Assembly: GCA_001574975.1 (NCBI GenBank)
Contig: KQ965806.1
Coordinates: 8,998 to 30,592, forward strand
Reading direction: 5' to 3'
DNA: 21,595 nt
DNA from: Gonapodya prolifera JEL478
Taxonomy: Eukaryota > Monoblepharomycota > Monoblepharidomycetes > Monoblepharidales > Gonapodyaceae
A model generated the notes under the pieces. The model ran no database searches and was not told where the DNA came from. It worked only from the letters and a program-made list of their open reading frames with translations. Position 1 is the stretch's first letter. Every line of letters begins with the position of its first letter. This document shows positions 9,509-19,166 of this stretch, piece after piece. Made by a program: the position numbers and the translations under genes.

Positions 9509-10251
9509 TTATGTCTTCTATGGTTTTGTTGGCACAGAAACGGGTCCTCTTCAAAACAACCACTATGTGCAAAACGTGCCTTCTTTACTTCTGATTTCAC
9601 TTTTAAATAAGGTTTGCTTCTCCACTGGCTCTTTAACAGTATTGAAAAGTGGCGGAAGAAATGTTTCTTTTCTCAACTGTTTGACGTCAATCCAGAGCTG
9701 TTCGTTAGAGTGCTCAGTGTAAGGAAAAGAAGCTTTCCGCCTTGGTAGAGTGTACTCCCATCAGTTATACTGGTTCGACCCAGTTTTTTCTTATCGTCCG
9801 TCAGACAGCTGAAGGAAAGACCACTATCACGACAAAATCAGAGTGATAATAACAATGGTCTGAGTCTGTGCGACATGCATTTGTCACCTTCAAACGTGAC
9901 TAAATCTCAGTTCAAGCTCCCACTAGAATCATGAAATCATGCTACAAGTGAAACCTTCCACATCTTTTTTTCAATTCAATTCATGCGATATCAACTATGT
10001 GATTGAATGCAACGTTGTAGCCATACAATCCTTTTGTGGGGACGCTCGTGTGTGGCAGGGAAAGTTATGTTTCGGAGAAGCTTGGAAAAGCCATTCTGGA
10101 CTATGTACCTCCTTGCGGGCAAGAGCGAGTCGGCGTGTGTATATTCACTGTCTCAGAACAATAGAGGAACCGTTCTGCACTTGCCCACAACATCCTCAAA
10201 TAAAAACGGCGCCAACCTCCATCCACTGCCCATCCACAACCAACAACAGCC
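9509..10251. other. Intergenic, probable promoter side of the AAA ATPase gene
   Basis: No gene is seen. An A-rich AAATAAAAA at about 10197-10205 lies some 50 bases before the ATG at 10252 and could act as a weak TATA-like element; the following 40 bases are C/A-rich. The remainder shows nothing recognisable. Confidence 0.35.
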
Positions 10252-11678
10252 ATGTCGCCTGCGCCTGCCTCTCTCGAAGCTCGTCCCACTCCATCGGACG
10301 TCCCGATCGCGATCCCTACGTACCGCACTTTTGTCATGTCCCCCTACATTGGCCTGGACGAGGACCGCTCGTGCGGGGACCTCGATGTGTTCAAGGTCCT
10401 CCGTGACAAGGCGGGACTTTCAACGGCTGTCCCTTTAGACGCGGACCTCGAGGCGGAAAAGGTGGACATCAACGACGTTGCTTGGTGAGTTATTCTTCAT
10501 CGACTTTGGCTCGCAACACTCCCCCTTCACCTCGCTAATTTGCACCGTGGGCACCATACTCCAGGTGGCACACTCGCTTTGAAGGGCCCCATAGCTGGCC
10601 GTTTGTTTGGGAAGGTGTCCAATGTGACATCGACTTTATCGAGCCTGGCGAAGCTCATAGGAATCGCACTGGAGGAGTGAAGCTCATCATCCGCGTTCAC
10701 GACATGACGGAAGGCGTCGCGGAGCGTGTCCTCACGGAAATCGGGAATGAACTCGCAGCGCGATGGACGGATCCCTTTCACCCCGAGGGCAAGACCGTGA
10801 TACATAGGGCGGAAAAGCGGGGATCCAACCCCTACTTCTGGAACACGCTCATGAAACGGGATTCCCGAGACTTGGCAACGGTGTATTTGGACACTGCGCA
10901 AAAGGACCGTCTCGTAAAGGGACTCGAATTCTTCCTCGCCAACAAGGCGCTGTACGACCGCACAGGCGTGACCTGGAAGCGCATTCATCTTCTCCACGGT
11001 CCTCCGGGAACGGGCAAGACTTCAATCTGCCTTGCCATCGCCGGTTACTTCAAACGTGACATTGCACGCTTGGCCATCACGGGAGACCTCAAGGCCACGG
11101 ACCTGGAGTACCTGCTCAGCAACATGCCGTCCAAGGCTTTCTTGCTTTTGGAGGACGTCGACGCGCTCTTTGCACACGGCCGGGAGTCCAAGACCAACGT
11201 GGACTTTTCGACGTTGATCAATGCAATGGACGGGATTGCCACCAAGAAGGGGATGGTGGTATTCATGACAACAAACCATCTGGCGAAACTGGATCCGGCG
11301 CTCATCAGGCCGGGGCGAGTGGACTTTTGCATGGAGGTCAGGTTGCCTTCTCGCGAAGCCATCCTGGAGGCGCTCGGGCGTTTGGCGCCAGAGTACGCGA
11401 GCGAGCATGCGGAGTTTGCTGATCGCTACGCAAAGGGACTCACGATTGCGGCGATTCAGAAGCACGTCTTTGACTGCTTGGTCGAGGGCCGGGCGTCCAT
11501 GTTGTCGGAGGTTGAGGTTCTGGCGCCACTGGGGAAGACGGAATCAAGAAGTTCGGATGAGAAAGGTGCGACGACTGAGGCGAACAAGGGTAGTGTGAAC
11601 AATGACGGGTTCGGAGAAGCTGGTTGGCTTTGGACAGAAAGAACGGGAGTTCAATCACAAGAGGAGGGCGCCGAGTGA
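10252..11678 (+). CDS. BCS1-like AAA ATPase
   Basis: Two exons, 10252-10484 and 10565-11678, separated by an 80-bp GTGAGT...CAG intron, give 448 residues. The start is the only good ATG ahead of the conserved region. The C-terminal half is a complete AAA module: Walker A GPPGTGKT (223-230), Walker B LLLEDVDA (272-279), sensor-1 MTTN (Asn about 315) and the arginine-finger segment RPGRVD (326-331), preceded by the BCS1-type linker (RDLATVYLDTAQKDRLV). In known BCS1, this ATPase translocates the folded Rieske protein across the mitochondrial inner membrane. Here the N-terminal 200 residues show no obvious membrane helix, and the C-terminus ends in a polar Ser/Glu/Gly tail, so it fits the large fungal group of BCS1-like paralogues rather than BCS1 itself. 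Biological role unknown; ATPase activity is likely since all key residues are present. Confidence 0.88.
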
Positions 11679-11852
11679 GGGATATGAATTTAATTCTTTG
11701 ATCACATCTTAGAGCAGGACACTATTGTGTATAATTTATTAGGGCCATTTGAAATTTTTCAGGCAACTCAAATATTCGAAGACGGAAAGACTGGACCTGG
11801 GCCTCGACGTATTCAGCGCAATGGGGCCAACACCCCGTCGTGCGAAAATGTC

Positions 11853-11873
11853 AAAAAAAAAAAAAAAAAAAAA
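11853..11873. repeat. Homopolymer run of 21 A
   Basis: Uninterrupted A run on the plus strand. It might be the tail of an ancient retroposed sequence or simple slippage; no flanking target duplication was noticed. Confidence 0.8.
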
Positions 11874-12190
11874 TGTGGCTACGGAAGGCTGAAGAGTAAG
11901 AGTTGTGCATCTTGGGCCTCATGGGACAGCCGGGGGACATGGTATAAAACGTTTGGCAATGCCTTCCGTCTACCGAATGAGTCCTCTAAGCACTGCACTT
12001 TTCGCCAGAGTGTTACGAAATCCACACACTGACCCATGCAAAACAAGCGAGTGCTCTTGACTAATCGGGGCGGCGCAAGTGCAGAGGGAACAAGAATGGT
12101 AAACGCCGCGAGCTCTTGGTCGTCTGATATGCTGTTGTATGTGGGCGCTTGCTCCCCCAAGTGTCGTCGAGACCAGCAGACAACACAAAA

Positions 12191-12475
12191 GTAGTGAGAA
12201 TTTCTGTTGATGGAGCACTCTGGTTCAATCCTAAAGTGCTCCATAAACAAGAATCTGCGATCTCGGCATCCGAGCATAGAGATTGACTGAAGTGATTTGT
12301 TTGCTGACACTCGTGCCTGCAAGAGTGTTCCATCTACAGAAAATAGCCAGCTTGGCATACCAAGATTTGGGGTGCTTTGACGTGCGGGAATGTTCGTGGC
12401 AGTGCAACCAAATGAACACACACCATCGCGCGCAAGTAGTAAGATCTCATATTCCTGATGATCGAGCACTCTGGG
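12191..12475. repeat. Pair of diverged direct repeats, about 250 bp apart
   Basis: The segment at 12191-12224 (GTAGTGAGAATTTCTGTTGA, then TGGAGCACTCTGG) resembles 12436-12475 (GTAGTAAGATCTCATATTCC, then TGATGATCGAGCACTCTGG). On the minus strand both read PECSI.RN in frame. The left copy also contains an 8-bp inverted repeat, GGAGCACT (12212-12219) with AGTGCTCC (12235-12242). Confidence 0.45.
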
Positions 12476-12833
12476 CACACTTGTGAAGTGACGCTGACTT
12501 TTGGTCGAAAATTCATCAGAAAATATTGTGCAGTGGCGCCCTCAGCTCAACGTAATTACAACGGGTGCAAACGCTTCCCATGATGAACGTCCTTACCCTT
12601 CCGACACATCGATCTTCTGCCTCTTCGCATCTTGCCCATCATCATCGTCACCCTCTCTATCCTTCCTCTTCCCATCAAACTCATCCTCACCCTCCCCGCT
12701 TCCAACGTCGTCCACGGGTTTCCCGACAGTGCCGACCTATTGAAGTTTGCGCATTGTCAGAAGAGGACGATCATAGAACTAATGAATCAGCACCACATTG
12801 AGGCAGCGCGTCAAAAACTCACATTTAACTCCT

Positions 12834-14200
12834 CTAGATAATCGCTCGATTCGGGTGAACTTGCAGCGCCGGCTTCTCCACCTGTTCCTGAGGTCTGTCT
12901 TGCCTCCTCCGCTCGACTTCAGTGCCCGTTCCACAGGGAGCTCTTTTGCCTTTGCCCTTTCCCCTTTTGCCCATACGAGATGCCTTCGGTGATTGGGTGT
13001 CGACTGATGCACAAGCTTGAGCCCCACGTATGGGCGAACAGCCTGTTGGTCCAGCTTCCCCCGAGACCTCTCCTTCCACGTCCGTCTCTCCATCGACACG
13101 TTTTTGTTCTCCATTCAGCATTCCTTCCGCCTCTGCACCTTCCGGGCCTTCTTCTGCATCGTCGCGTCGAAGCTCTGGTCATGTCTAACGGCAGTCCGCG
13201 TCTTGCGTACCACCTTCCCCTGATCGTCCGTGGTGATTACGTGACCCAGGAACAGATTGGTCGGTAGCGCGGAGAGCAGGTTCGAGAAGGAAGGGTCGTC
13301 GAGGGCCCGTACAGCCAGGGCACCAAACGGCGTCCCTCCAATCCACTCCCTCACGTCCGTGGACTCGCCATGCAAGCTCTTCACATCGATCCACGCACTC
13401 AAGTCGTGGAGGTACGCGGCGACGCGGGGAAGCACGATGTCTGTTTCTGGTACGCCCTCGGGTCAATCGATCACGTGGTAGCTGGGGAGGAGAATCGCGT
13501 TCGAGGGGTTGAAGAGGTGATTGGCGGAGGTGTCGTCGATGATCAAGGTGTTGCGCTGTGACATATGGTGGTGAGGGTTGAATGAGTCACGGCAGTTGTT
13601 CGACATTTCTTCCACGGGGATGACCAAAAGAGCCAGCTATTACGCGGCGTAGAATCACCGTACCACTTCTCAGAGCATGGCTGCCGAAGCCTGTTCTCTC
13701 TGACACGAAACCCTCTTTCCCCCGGTCGAGGCGATCCTTCGCACTCACCTCATTCCACTTCTGATGCTTCTTCCAAATCTTCTCCAAATCCTTCATTGAC
13801 TCCTCATCCTTCCCAGACCCCACTACATCGCATTTCGACCTGTCCCAGAGGAACTTGGGCTCCGAAAGGAGGTGTGGAGGAAGAGCACCTTCGACCAACG
13901 CTCGAGCGTTCTTGGCGGTCGCCGAAGTCCACACGACAACATGGAAGTTTGCAAACAGGAACCCAAGGAACGGGACGAGGGGGGGCCGAAGGTAAATGGG
14001 ATCTCCGTAGGTGGGTGGTTTGAGTATCGGTTCTTGGTTTCTCTCTTGCGGCGTTTCGTGACACGATCAAGGAGTGTTCCATTGCGGTCGAGCACTGCAA
14101 GAATGTCAGCGCGTGCGTCGGTTCTGGTGGTGTCGGGTGGAACAGCGTGAGAGCGGCCAGTGTCCACCAAAGACGTCGCATTTGGGTCTGCGTTAGCCAT
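12834..14200 (-). pseudogene. FCP1/NIF-type HAD phosphatase pseudogene
   Basis: Begins with ATG at 14200. First exon 14200-13749, then a 193-bp GTGAGT...CAG intron (13748-13556), then the second exon. HAD motif I is LDRNGTLLDR (Asp38); motif II is VVVWTSA, and motif III is NTLIIDDTS right after the splice. In the NIF/FCP1 family these make a Mg-dependent Ser/Thr phosphatase domain. The first exon changes frame near 14028-14034 (from RVTKRRKRE into PPTYGDPIYLRPP); its length of 452 is one base short of frame. An in-frame TGA sits at 13463-13465 (between HVID and PEGV), and a second shift near 13175-13180 leads from RTAVRHD into a Glu-rich frame that continues as a Lys/Gly-rich tail to a TAG at 12834. 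Without that second shift the frame ends at 13115. Three independent lesions make function unlikely, although small indels next to C runs could be assembly errors. Confidence 0.75.
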
Positions 14201-14446
14201 TAGTGCTCTTCTGTAGGCAAAGATGGGATTTGAGATGATTGACTTGGATCTCTCCGTCTCCCTTGTCTGGTTTTATGATCCGCAGCAGTTGCTGGCAGTT
14301 TCGACGAATCACTTTGACCGGATCCCGTCGACGAGCGTTCGATTGAGCGCGCAAACAGTGTTCTCGTTGCTGAATCAGTTCCGAATATGGGGCGGACAAG
14401 CGCCAGCTCGGATGGAAGAAGTCTTCTACACCAGCTCATGAGAATC

Positions 14447-14620
14447 CTAAAGCTTTCGAAGGCATGGTTCATCAAAACCTTTTTTTCCAAGCAGAAGTTC
14501 ATTTGGATACATCTTCCTTTCCTCTCTCGCATTTCCCTTGGATAGATACAACTCCAAAGCCTCCTGCATGGTCTTCGCTGTGGGATCGGTACGTGCGGGA
14601 GAGACGGGACGGGGAAGTAT
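14447..14620 (-). pseudogene. Short coding-like fragment of unknown origin
   Basis: A 57-residue open frame bounded by stops (TGA at 14621-14623 upstream, TAG at 14447-14449), with coding-like composition, including TAKTMQEALELYLSKGN and a Lys-rich end. It has no suitable upstream ATG (the only Met is internal), no visible splice partner, and no family I recognise. It could be a leftover exon of another decayed minus-strand gene; a chance frame is possible. Confidence 0.25.
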
Positions 14621-14900
14621 TCATGCAATCATCAAGTGAGGTGCTCCACACGCTTGCGCTTACGCCTTGATATTGCACCATGATTAAAAAATAATACTAA
14701 TAATACTTTCTTGGTTGGAATTCGCCCCCAACGTACGCCTCGCTTCAGTTGCGCCCAAAATTGTCAGCGCTGTCACGCCTGGAATTTGGCCTTGATGCAC
14801 TCACGTCTCGACACATCTGGCCAGGCTCGCACTTCCGATTCCCATCGACAGCAACCACTCCACCCACGCTGTCCGTACGACTTTCGTGTTCATCACATCA

Positions 14901-15529
14901 TTACTTGAACACCCTGATCTTCTCGCGCCCTCCCGGACACGGCGCAGCCACGGCCTCAATGAATCGCTTCGAACACTCCTTCCACCTGTCAAACATCCCG
15001 TCATCGCCCGAGCGTCCAGATAACAATCGAAAGTTGTCGCTGAATTTCACTATGGACGCGGGCTGGTGCCTGCGAAGGAGGAGTGTTGACAGCGTGTCCA
15101 GTCGGGGCAGAGCCGACGCCAACCGGACAAGTGTGTCCAAAGCTTCGAGGGGGCTGGAGTTTGGTGAGATTCGGAGGAGACCGGAGTCAAAGGAGACGAA
15201 GTGGGGCGGGGTCCTGCGAGTACAGAGGCGACTCTGGCGGCGTAGGCGGGAGTGCTTTCACCGGTGGACCTAAGTTCCCGCAGTCCCGTGAAGGTGGTTT
15301 CAGCGCTCGGCGCGGGAAGCCTGACCTCATCGTCCCCACAATCGGGGAAGAAGGAGAGGGACTGGACGCCGCTCGCCGTTGCGCAAAAGGGGTCGGGTAT
15401 TGGCATTTGATACCAGGTCAGCTCAAAGAGGGCCGTAAATTGACCTGGGAACCGTTCGCGGCTCCACGAGGAAGGGAACAAGAAAGCGTCGCGAGATCTC
15501 GTGGCTCCACCATCCGTATTCGAATCCGA
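14901..15529 (-). pseudogene. Leucine-periodic protein remnant (F-box/LRR-like), frameshifted
   Basis: Two overlapping minus-strand frames join into one sensible protein. The first, from about 15529, gives FTALFELTWYQMPIPDPF and a Leu-spaced segment (TTFTGLRELRSTGEST). Near 15200-15225, in a C-rich run, the reading shifts by one frame to HFVSFDSGLLRISPNSSP, followed by LDTLVRLASALPRLDTLS, continuing to a normal TAA at 14901. Regular Leu spacing and the small-residue turns recall the LRR halves of fungal F-box-like proteins, but no F-box is visible and the 5' end lacks an ATG. No intron with acceptable borders repairs the shift. I infer a broken gene; family assignment is tentative. Confidence 0.45.
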
Positions 15530-15732
15530 TCAGGCCACGCATACGTCATTACTTTGCACACAGACGTGAGATGATTCACTACACGCATCGGAGCTGTTCT
15601 TTCTCGCCACGTCGCTCGGGCGCCGACCGTGGTCACGCGCGTTAGAACGTTATTAAGCGGACACCAGCGGCCGCAGCACCCTTCCACTTGCAGTCCGCGG
15701 AACAACGCGTTTAGGCCGCCACTCTCGTGGGG
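15530..15732. other. Intergenic upstream of the MFS gene
   Basis: No gene is seen. It should carry the upstream promoter elements of the MFS transporter; GC-rich with short frames only. Confidence 0.35.
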
Positions 15733-15740
15733 TATAAAAG
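15733..15740 (+). promoter_or_regulatory. TATA box of the MFS transporter gene
   Basis: TATAAAAG in GC-rich surroundings, 47 bases before the ATG at 15780, a normal fungal position for a core promoter with a short leader. Confidence 0.7.
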
Positions 15741-15779
15741 AGCGTGGGCTTCACGGGCCCCGCATCCGAAATCAGAGCA

Positions 15780-18700
15780 ATGGCCGAATCCAACTCCACC
15801 CTGCTCGACCTCCCACCACACAAAGACGACGCCACCGACGCCGACAAGAGAGCAGAGTCGCCAGAGCCCGACGTCGCGCCCAATCCCCACCACAAGGAGA
15901 GCGGACTCGTGTACTCGCGGCTGCAGTTCACACTGCTGTTTGTCGGTCTCGCACTCGCAGTGTTTCTCGTCTCGGTGAGTGCCATTGTCTTGGCTTGGCG
16001 CCACGTCGCCATCCCGTCCCAATCACCATCCGGATCCATTTGTGCACGTTCGCCTGCCTCCCCTTCCACTTCCTCGTCCAATCGTACCCGCCAGCTCGAC
16101 CAAACAAGTGAGTCCTCACCCTCCCTTCATCTCCCTCGAGTCTTGCTGCCTCGTTGATGCCAATACCTCCGTCCTCCGCCCTCTGACCACGGCTCCACTT
16201 TTCACGTTTTCAGTTGTCGCAGTAGCAATTCCGTCAATCGTGACGGACTTCCAGTCGTTTTCGGGGTTGAGTTGGATTGTGGGTTGGGTTCTGTATTGGT
16301 GCGGTGGTACCGTAAAATTTTTCTGACACATCATTCATCTCTCCAATGGTTACATAGGGAACCGCATACTTCCTCGCCTCCATCCCACTCATCCCCACAT
16401 ACGGTGAGCCTCTCTCTCTCCTACTCCTGTTTCTTCTCTATCCCGTTGTTTATCCCTTATTCCTCCACCACCATTCCTCCCCATCCCTTTTCCCCCTTTT
16501 CCCCCTCTTCCCCCTCTTCCTCCTCTTCCCCCTCTTCCCCCTCTTGCACCCCATTCCTCACATCAACCTCCACGTCAAAGGCAAACTCGCCGACGTCTTC
16601 GGCCGAAAACCCGTCTTCATGACGGGCATCTTCATCTTCGAAGTCGGGAGTCTGATTTGCGGGCTGGCAAGGGATATGAATACGCTGATTATCGGGCGGG
16701 CTGGTGAGCATGCGTGGAGAGCGGAGGAGGGGGGTCGAGCAACGGAAGCCTAAGCGCGAATCGCTGACCGAGGCTGTCCGCCGGAGTCGAGTGATCTGCG
16801 CGAAGCGCGAATGACATAGTGCGAAGGGGAGGCATTGCGTCGGCATGGCGCTGTTTCCTTGATCCGTTCCACCCGCTCTCAACACTCCTCACACTACACC
16901 AAAACCCACCGCCTTCCCCACCCACCCCCACAGTGGCCGGCCTTGGCGGCGGCTGCATCTTCCCCATGACGCTCATCATCATCTCGGATGTCGTGTCGCT
17001 TCGGGACAGGCCGCGGTACCAGGGGATTATTGGCGCTTGTTATGGATTGTCGAGTGTGGCGGGGCCGTTGAGTGAGTGGAGTTGGGGGACAGGGGTGTTG
17101 AAGGAAGCCAAGTGCTGATTGGGTTTGGGTTGTTTGGTTTGTTGGTGTGACTGTGAATAGTGGGCGGAGCGTTTACGGACCACTTGTCCTGGCGCTGGTG
17201 AGTCTATCTACAACCCGTCCAATCTTCACACATCACCAATCCGAATCCGAATTCTGAATTTCTGAAACCCGTCCGTCAACCAACAACCAACTACCCAGGT
17301 GCTTCTACATAAACCTGCCCGTAGGCGGGCTCGCTATCGTCGCTGTCCTGCTCTTTTTGCGTCTTCCTGCGGTGAGTTTTCCCCCATCCTCACCCCTTCC
17401 ACATTCACACCCATCTCCTTGCCATCCTTCACCCTTGACTACACCCCCGACACCGCTACAGCGAACAGGAAACATGCGCGAAAAACTCGCCCGCGTGGAC
17501 TACATCGGCACGTTCTGGCTCGCTGCCGGGACGGTGTTGATCGTGTACGCCTTGTCGTCTGGTGGTGACCAGTGAGTTTCACTTCCTCATCACGAACTAG
17601 AAGAAGAAGTTTTTACATTCGGATCATCCCCGCGCCGGCTTAGGTACGCCTGGAACTCGGCACCGGTTATTTCCATGATTGTGCTTTCGGTGGCGTGTTT
17701 CGTGGCGTTTGGACTCGTCGAGGTCTACGTGAGTACTTCCTCCTCGCTCAATACAAATAGCTTTGCCCGTATTCAACCGCACTCCTCACACGCCACAAAT
17801 AGCTCGTCAAGGTCCCACTCATCCCGTTCGATCTGTACAAGAGCCGCTTCGTCCTCGTATGCTGGGGTTGCGCATTCGTTAGTGCTTCCTTCCTTTTCCC
17901 TCCCTTCCGCTCCCCCTGTTCCCAACTCACCTTCCCTTTTCCCCACCCCTCCCCCCAGCTCGTCGGCTTCACCTTTTTCTCGCTCTCCTACTACGTCCCC
18001 GTGTACTTCCAAGTCGTCAACGGCAACACCGCAACGGGGGCCGGTGTGCACACGATTCCGCTCATCTTGGCCGTCACGGTCGCGTCGATCTCGAGCGGGT
18101 TTGCGATTTCGGTCACAGGGTGGACGGCGCCGTTTGGTGGGTTTTTGCACAGCCGCTCGTTTTTTCGTGACATGGGGCGAATTGGGCTGACCACGTTGAA
18201 TGGCTCTTCCGCGATATAGTACATTTCGGATCCGCGTGTGTCGGTACGTATGCTTCGCTTCATTCGCACTCACGACTCCTGTCTCACTGGTTATGATGTT
18301 CATCCACCGCCCGCGCGCACAGCGATCGGTGCCGGTCTGATCTCCACACTCACCGCCGCCAGCGGCAACGACAAGCAGATCGGTTACTTGTTTATTGCGG
18401 GCATTGGGATTGGGTCGTGCGTGAGTTGACGTTTATTGGTTGTCTCCGAAACCCCTTGTCTTGACACTCTATTACTCCTCACCTGAACGAACAGATCCAG
18501 AGCGTTAACTTGAAGTGAGCGTCCTCCTCTGTGTCGTAATACTTGAGGATTGGTTCCTGAACAAGTTATGCCTGATTTTCGTCTATAGCGGCCAAGGTTC
18601 TGTAATGCCTGAGTTTATTGCAATGACCATCGGTGAGTTCGCGAACCTTTCCTTTCGCATTTCTCCAGGCTTAAGCTGAATATCACTTTACCGTTAGCGG

Positions 18701-19166
18701 GATGGTCGTTCTCGCAACTCGCCGGGGCCGTGTTTGGTATCGCTGGTGAGTCCAAAACCTCGACCTATCATTTTGCATCAACCCTCACCCACTCCTCCCC
18801 CTGCAGTCAACGGCGCAATCTTCTCCAACTCCCTCTTGTCCAAACTCTCCTCCTTCATCACCTCCACTGATCTCATCGAGTACGTCCAAAACAACCCGTC
18901 CAAGCTCCAAGATGGCGTACGTTCAGGAGTCGTCCCGTCGAACCTCCTGGAACCCATCGTGGTGGCGTACACGGACTCGCTCGCGCTCGTGTTTAGGACG
19001 GTGACGGCCGTGGCGGGGGTGCTGTTTTTGGCGAGGTGAGTTTGGGGCTGGGGTTGATGACATGGTGATTTGGCTCAAATATACCTGTTATCCGTTTAGC
19101 TTCTTACTCCGGCTGCAAAAGCTTCAACGAAAGGAGGTCATAAAGATGGAACCTGGTTCAGCATAA
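15780..19166 (+). CDS. MFS transporter, DHA2-like (14-TM) drug/H+ antiporter family
   Basis: Nineteen exons, 555 residues: 15780-15974, 16095-16107, 16214-16278, 16358-16403, 16581-16703, 16934-17071, 17161-17197, 17299-17371, 17462-17571, 17644-17728, 17803-17877, 17959-18136, 18220-18243, 18323-18420, 18495-18514, 18589-18632, 18698-18745, 18807-19035, 19100-19166. Every junction is GT-AG and keeps frame. Residues 1-45 are a polar cytoplasmic N-terminus; TM1 carries LDQTIVAVAIPSIV (from 66), TM2 begins WIGTAYFLA, motif A is GKLADVFGRKP (107-117), and the antiporter motif C is SSVAGPLMGG (about 187-196) followed by LSWRWCFYINLPVGG. The central loop (REKLARVDYIGTFWLAAG) and the extended last outer loop before the final helix are typical of fungal DHA2 proteins. 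Such carriers sit in the plasma or vacuolar membrane and export drugs, siderophores or metabolites; the substrate is not predictable. No biosynthetic genes adjoin it. Confidence 0.92.
16492..16545 (+). repeat. 9-bp pyrimidine minisatellite inside an intron
   Basis: Six units of CCCCCTCTT with small changes (first unit CCCCCTTTT, fourth CCTCCTCTT) in the fourth intron of the MFS gene. It enlarges that intron to 177 bp and supplies a long polypyrimidine tract upstream of the 3' splice site. Confidence 0.85.

Larger units (their letters stand above)
11679..12833. other. Intergenic, no gene seen; contains poly(A) run and direct repeat
   Basis: Starts with the 3' flank of the AAA ATPase gene. Longer frames on the minus strand (for example 12478-11879) have no ATG and no domain. 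Features worth noting are the 21-A run at 11853-11873 and the direct repeat at 12191-12475. The pyrimidine-rich piece 12600-12700 precedes a short plus-strand frame ending at 12841 that I could not support as a gene. Confidence 0.4.

Noticed and set aside
11879-12478. Minus-strand frame of about 199 codons
   Set aside because: It starts at a non-ATG codon, matches no family I know, and contains the diverged direct repeat. More likely a chance open frame in decayed sequence.
12632-12841. Plus-strand frame ending KRTIIELMNQHHIEAARQK, with coding-like look
   Set aside because: No ATG before the coding-like part and no donor or downstream exon; it lies next to the 3' end of the phosphatase pseudogene. 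Kept out for lack of support.
13999-14060. Possible short intron repairing the first frameshift of the phosphatase gene
   Set aside because: The only GT...AG pair giving the right frame would be about 35 nt, well below every other intron in this window, so a frameshift is the simpler reading.
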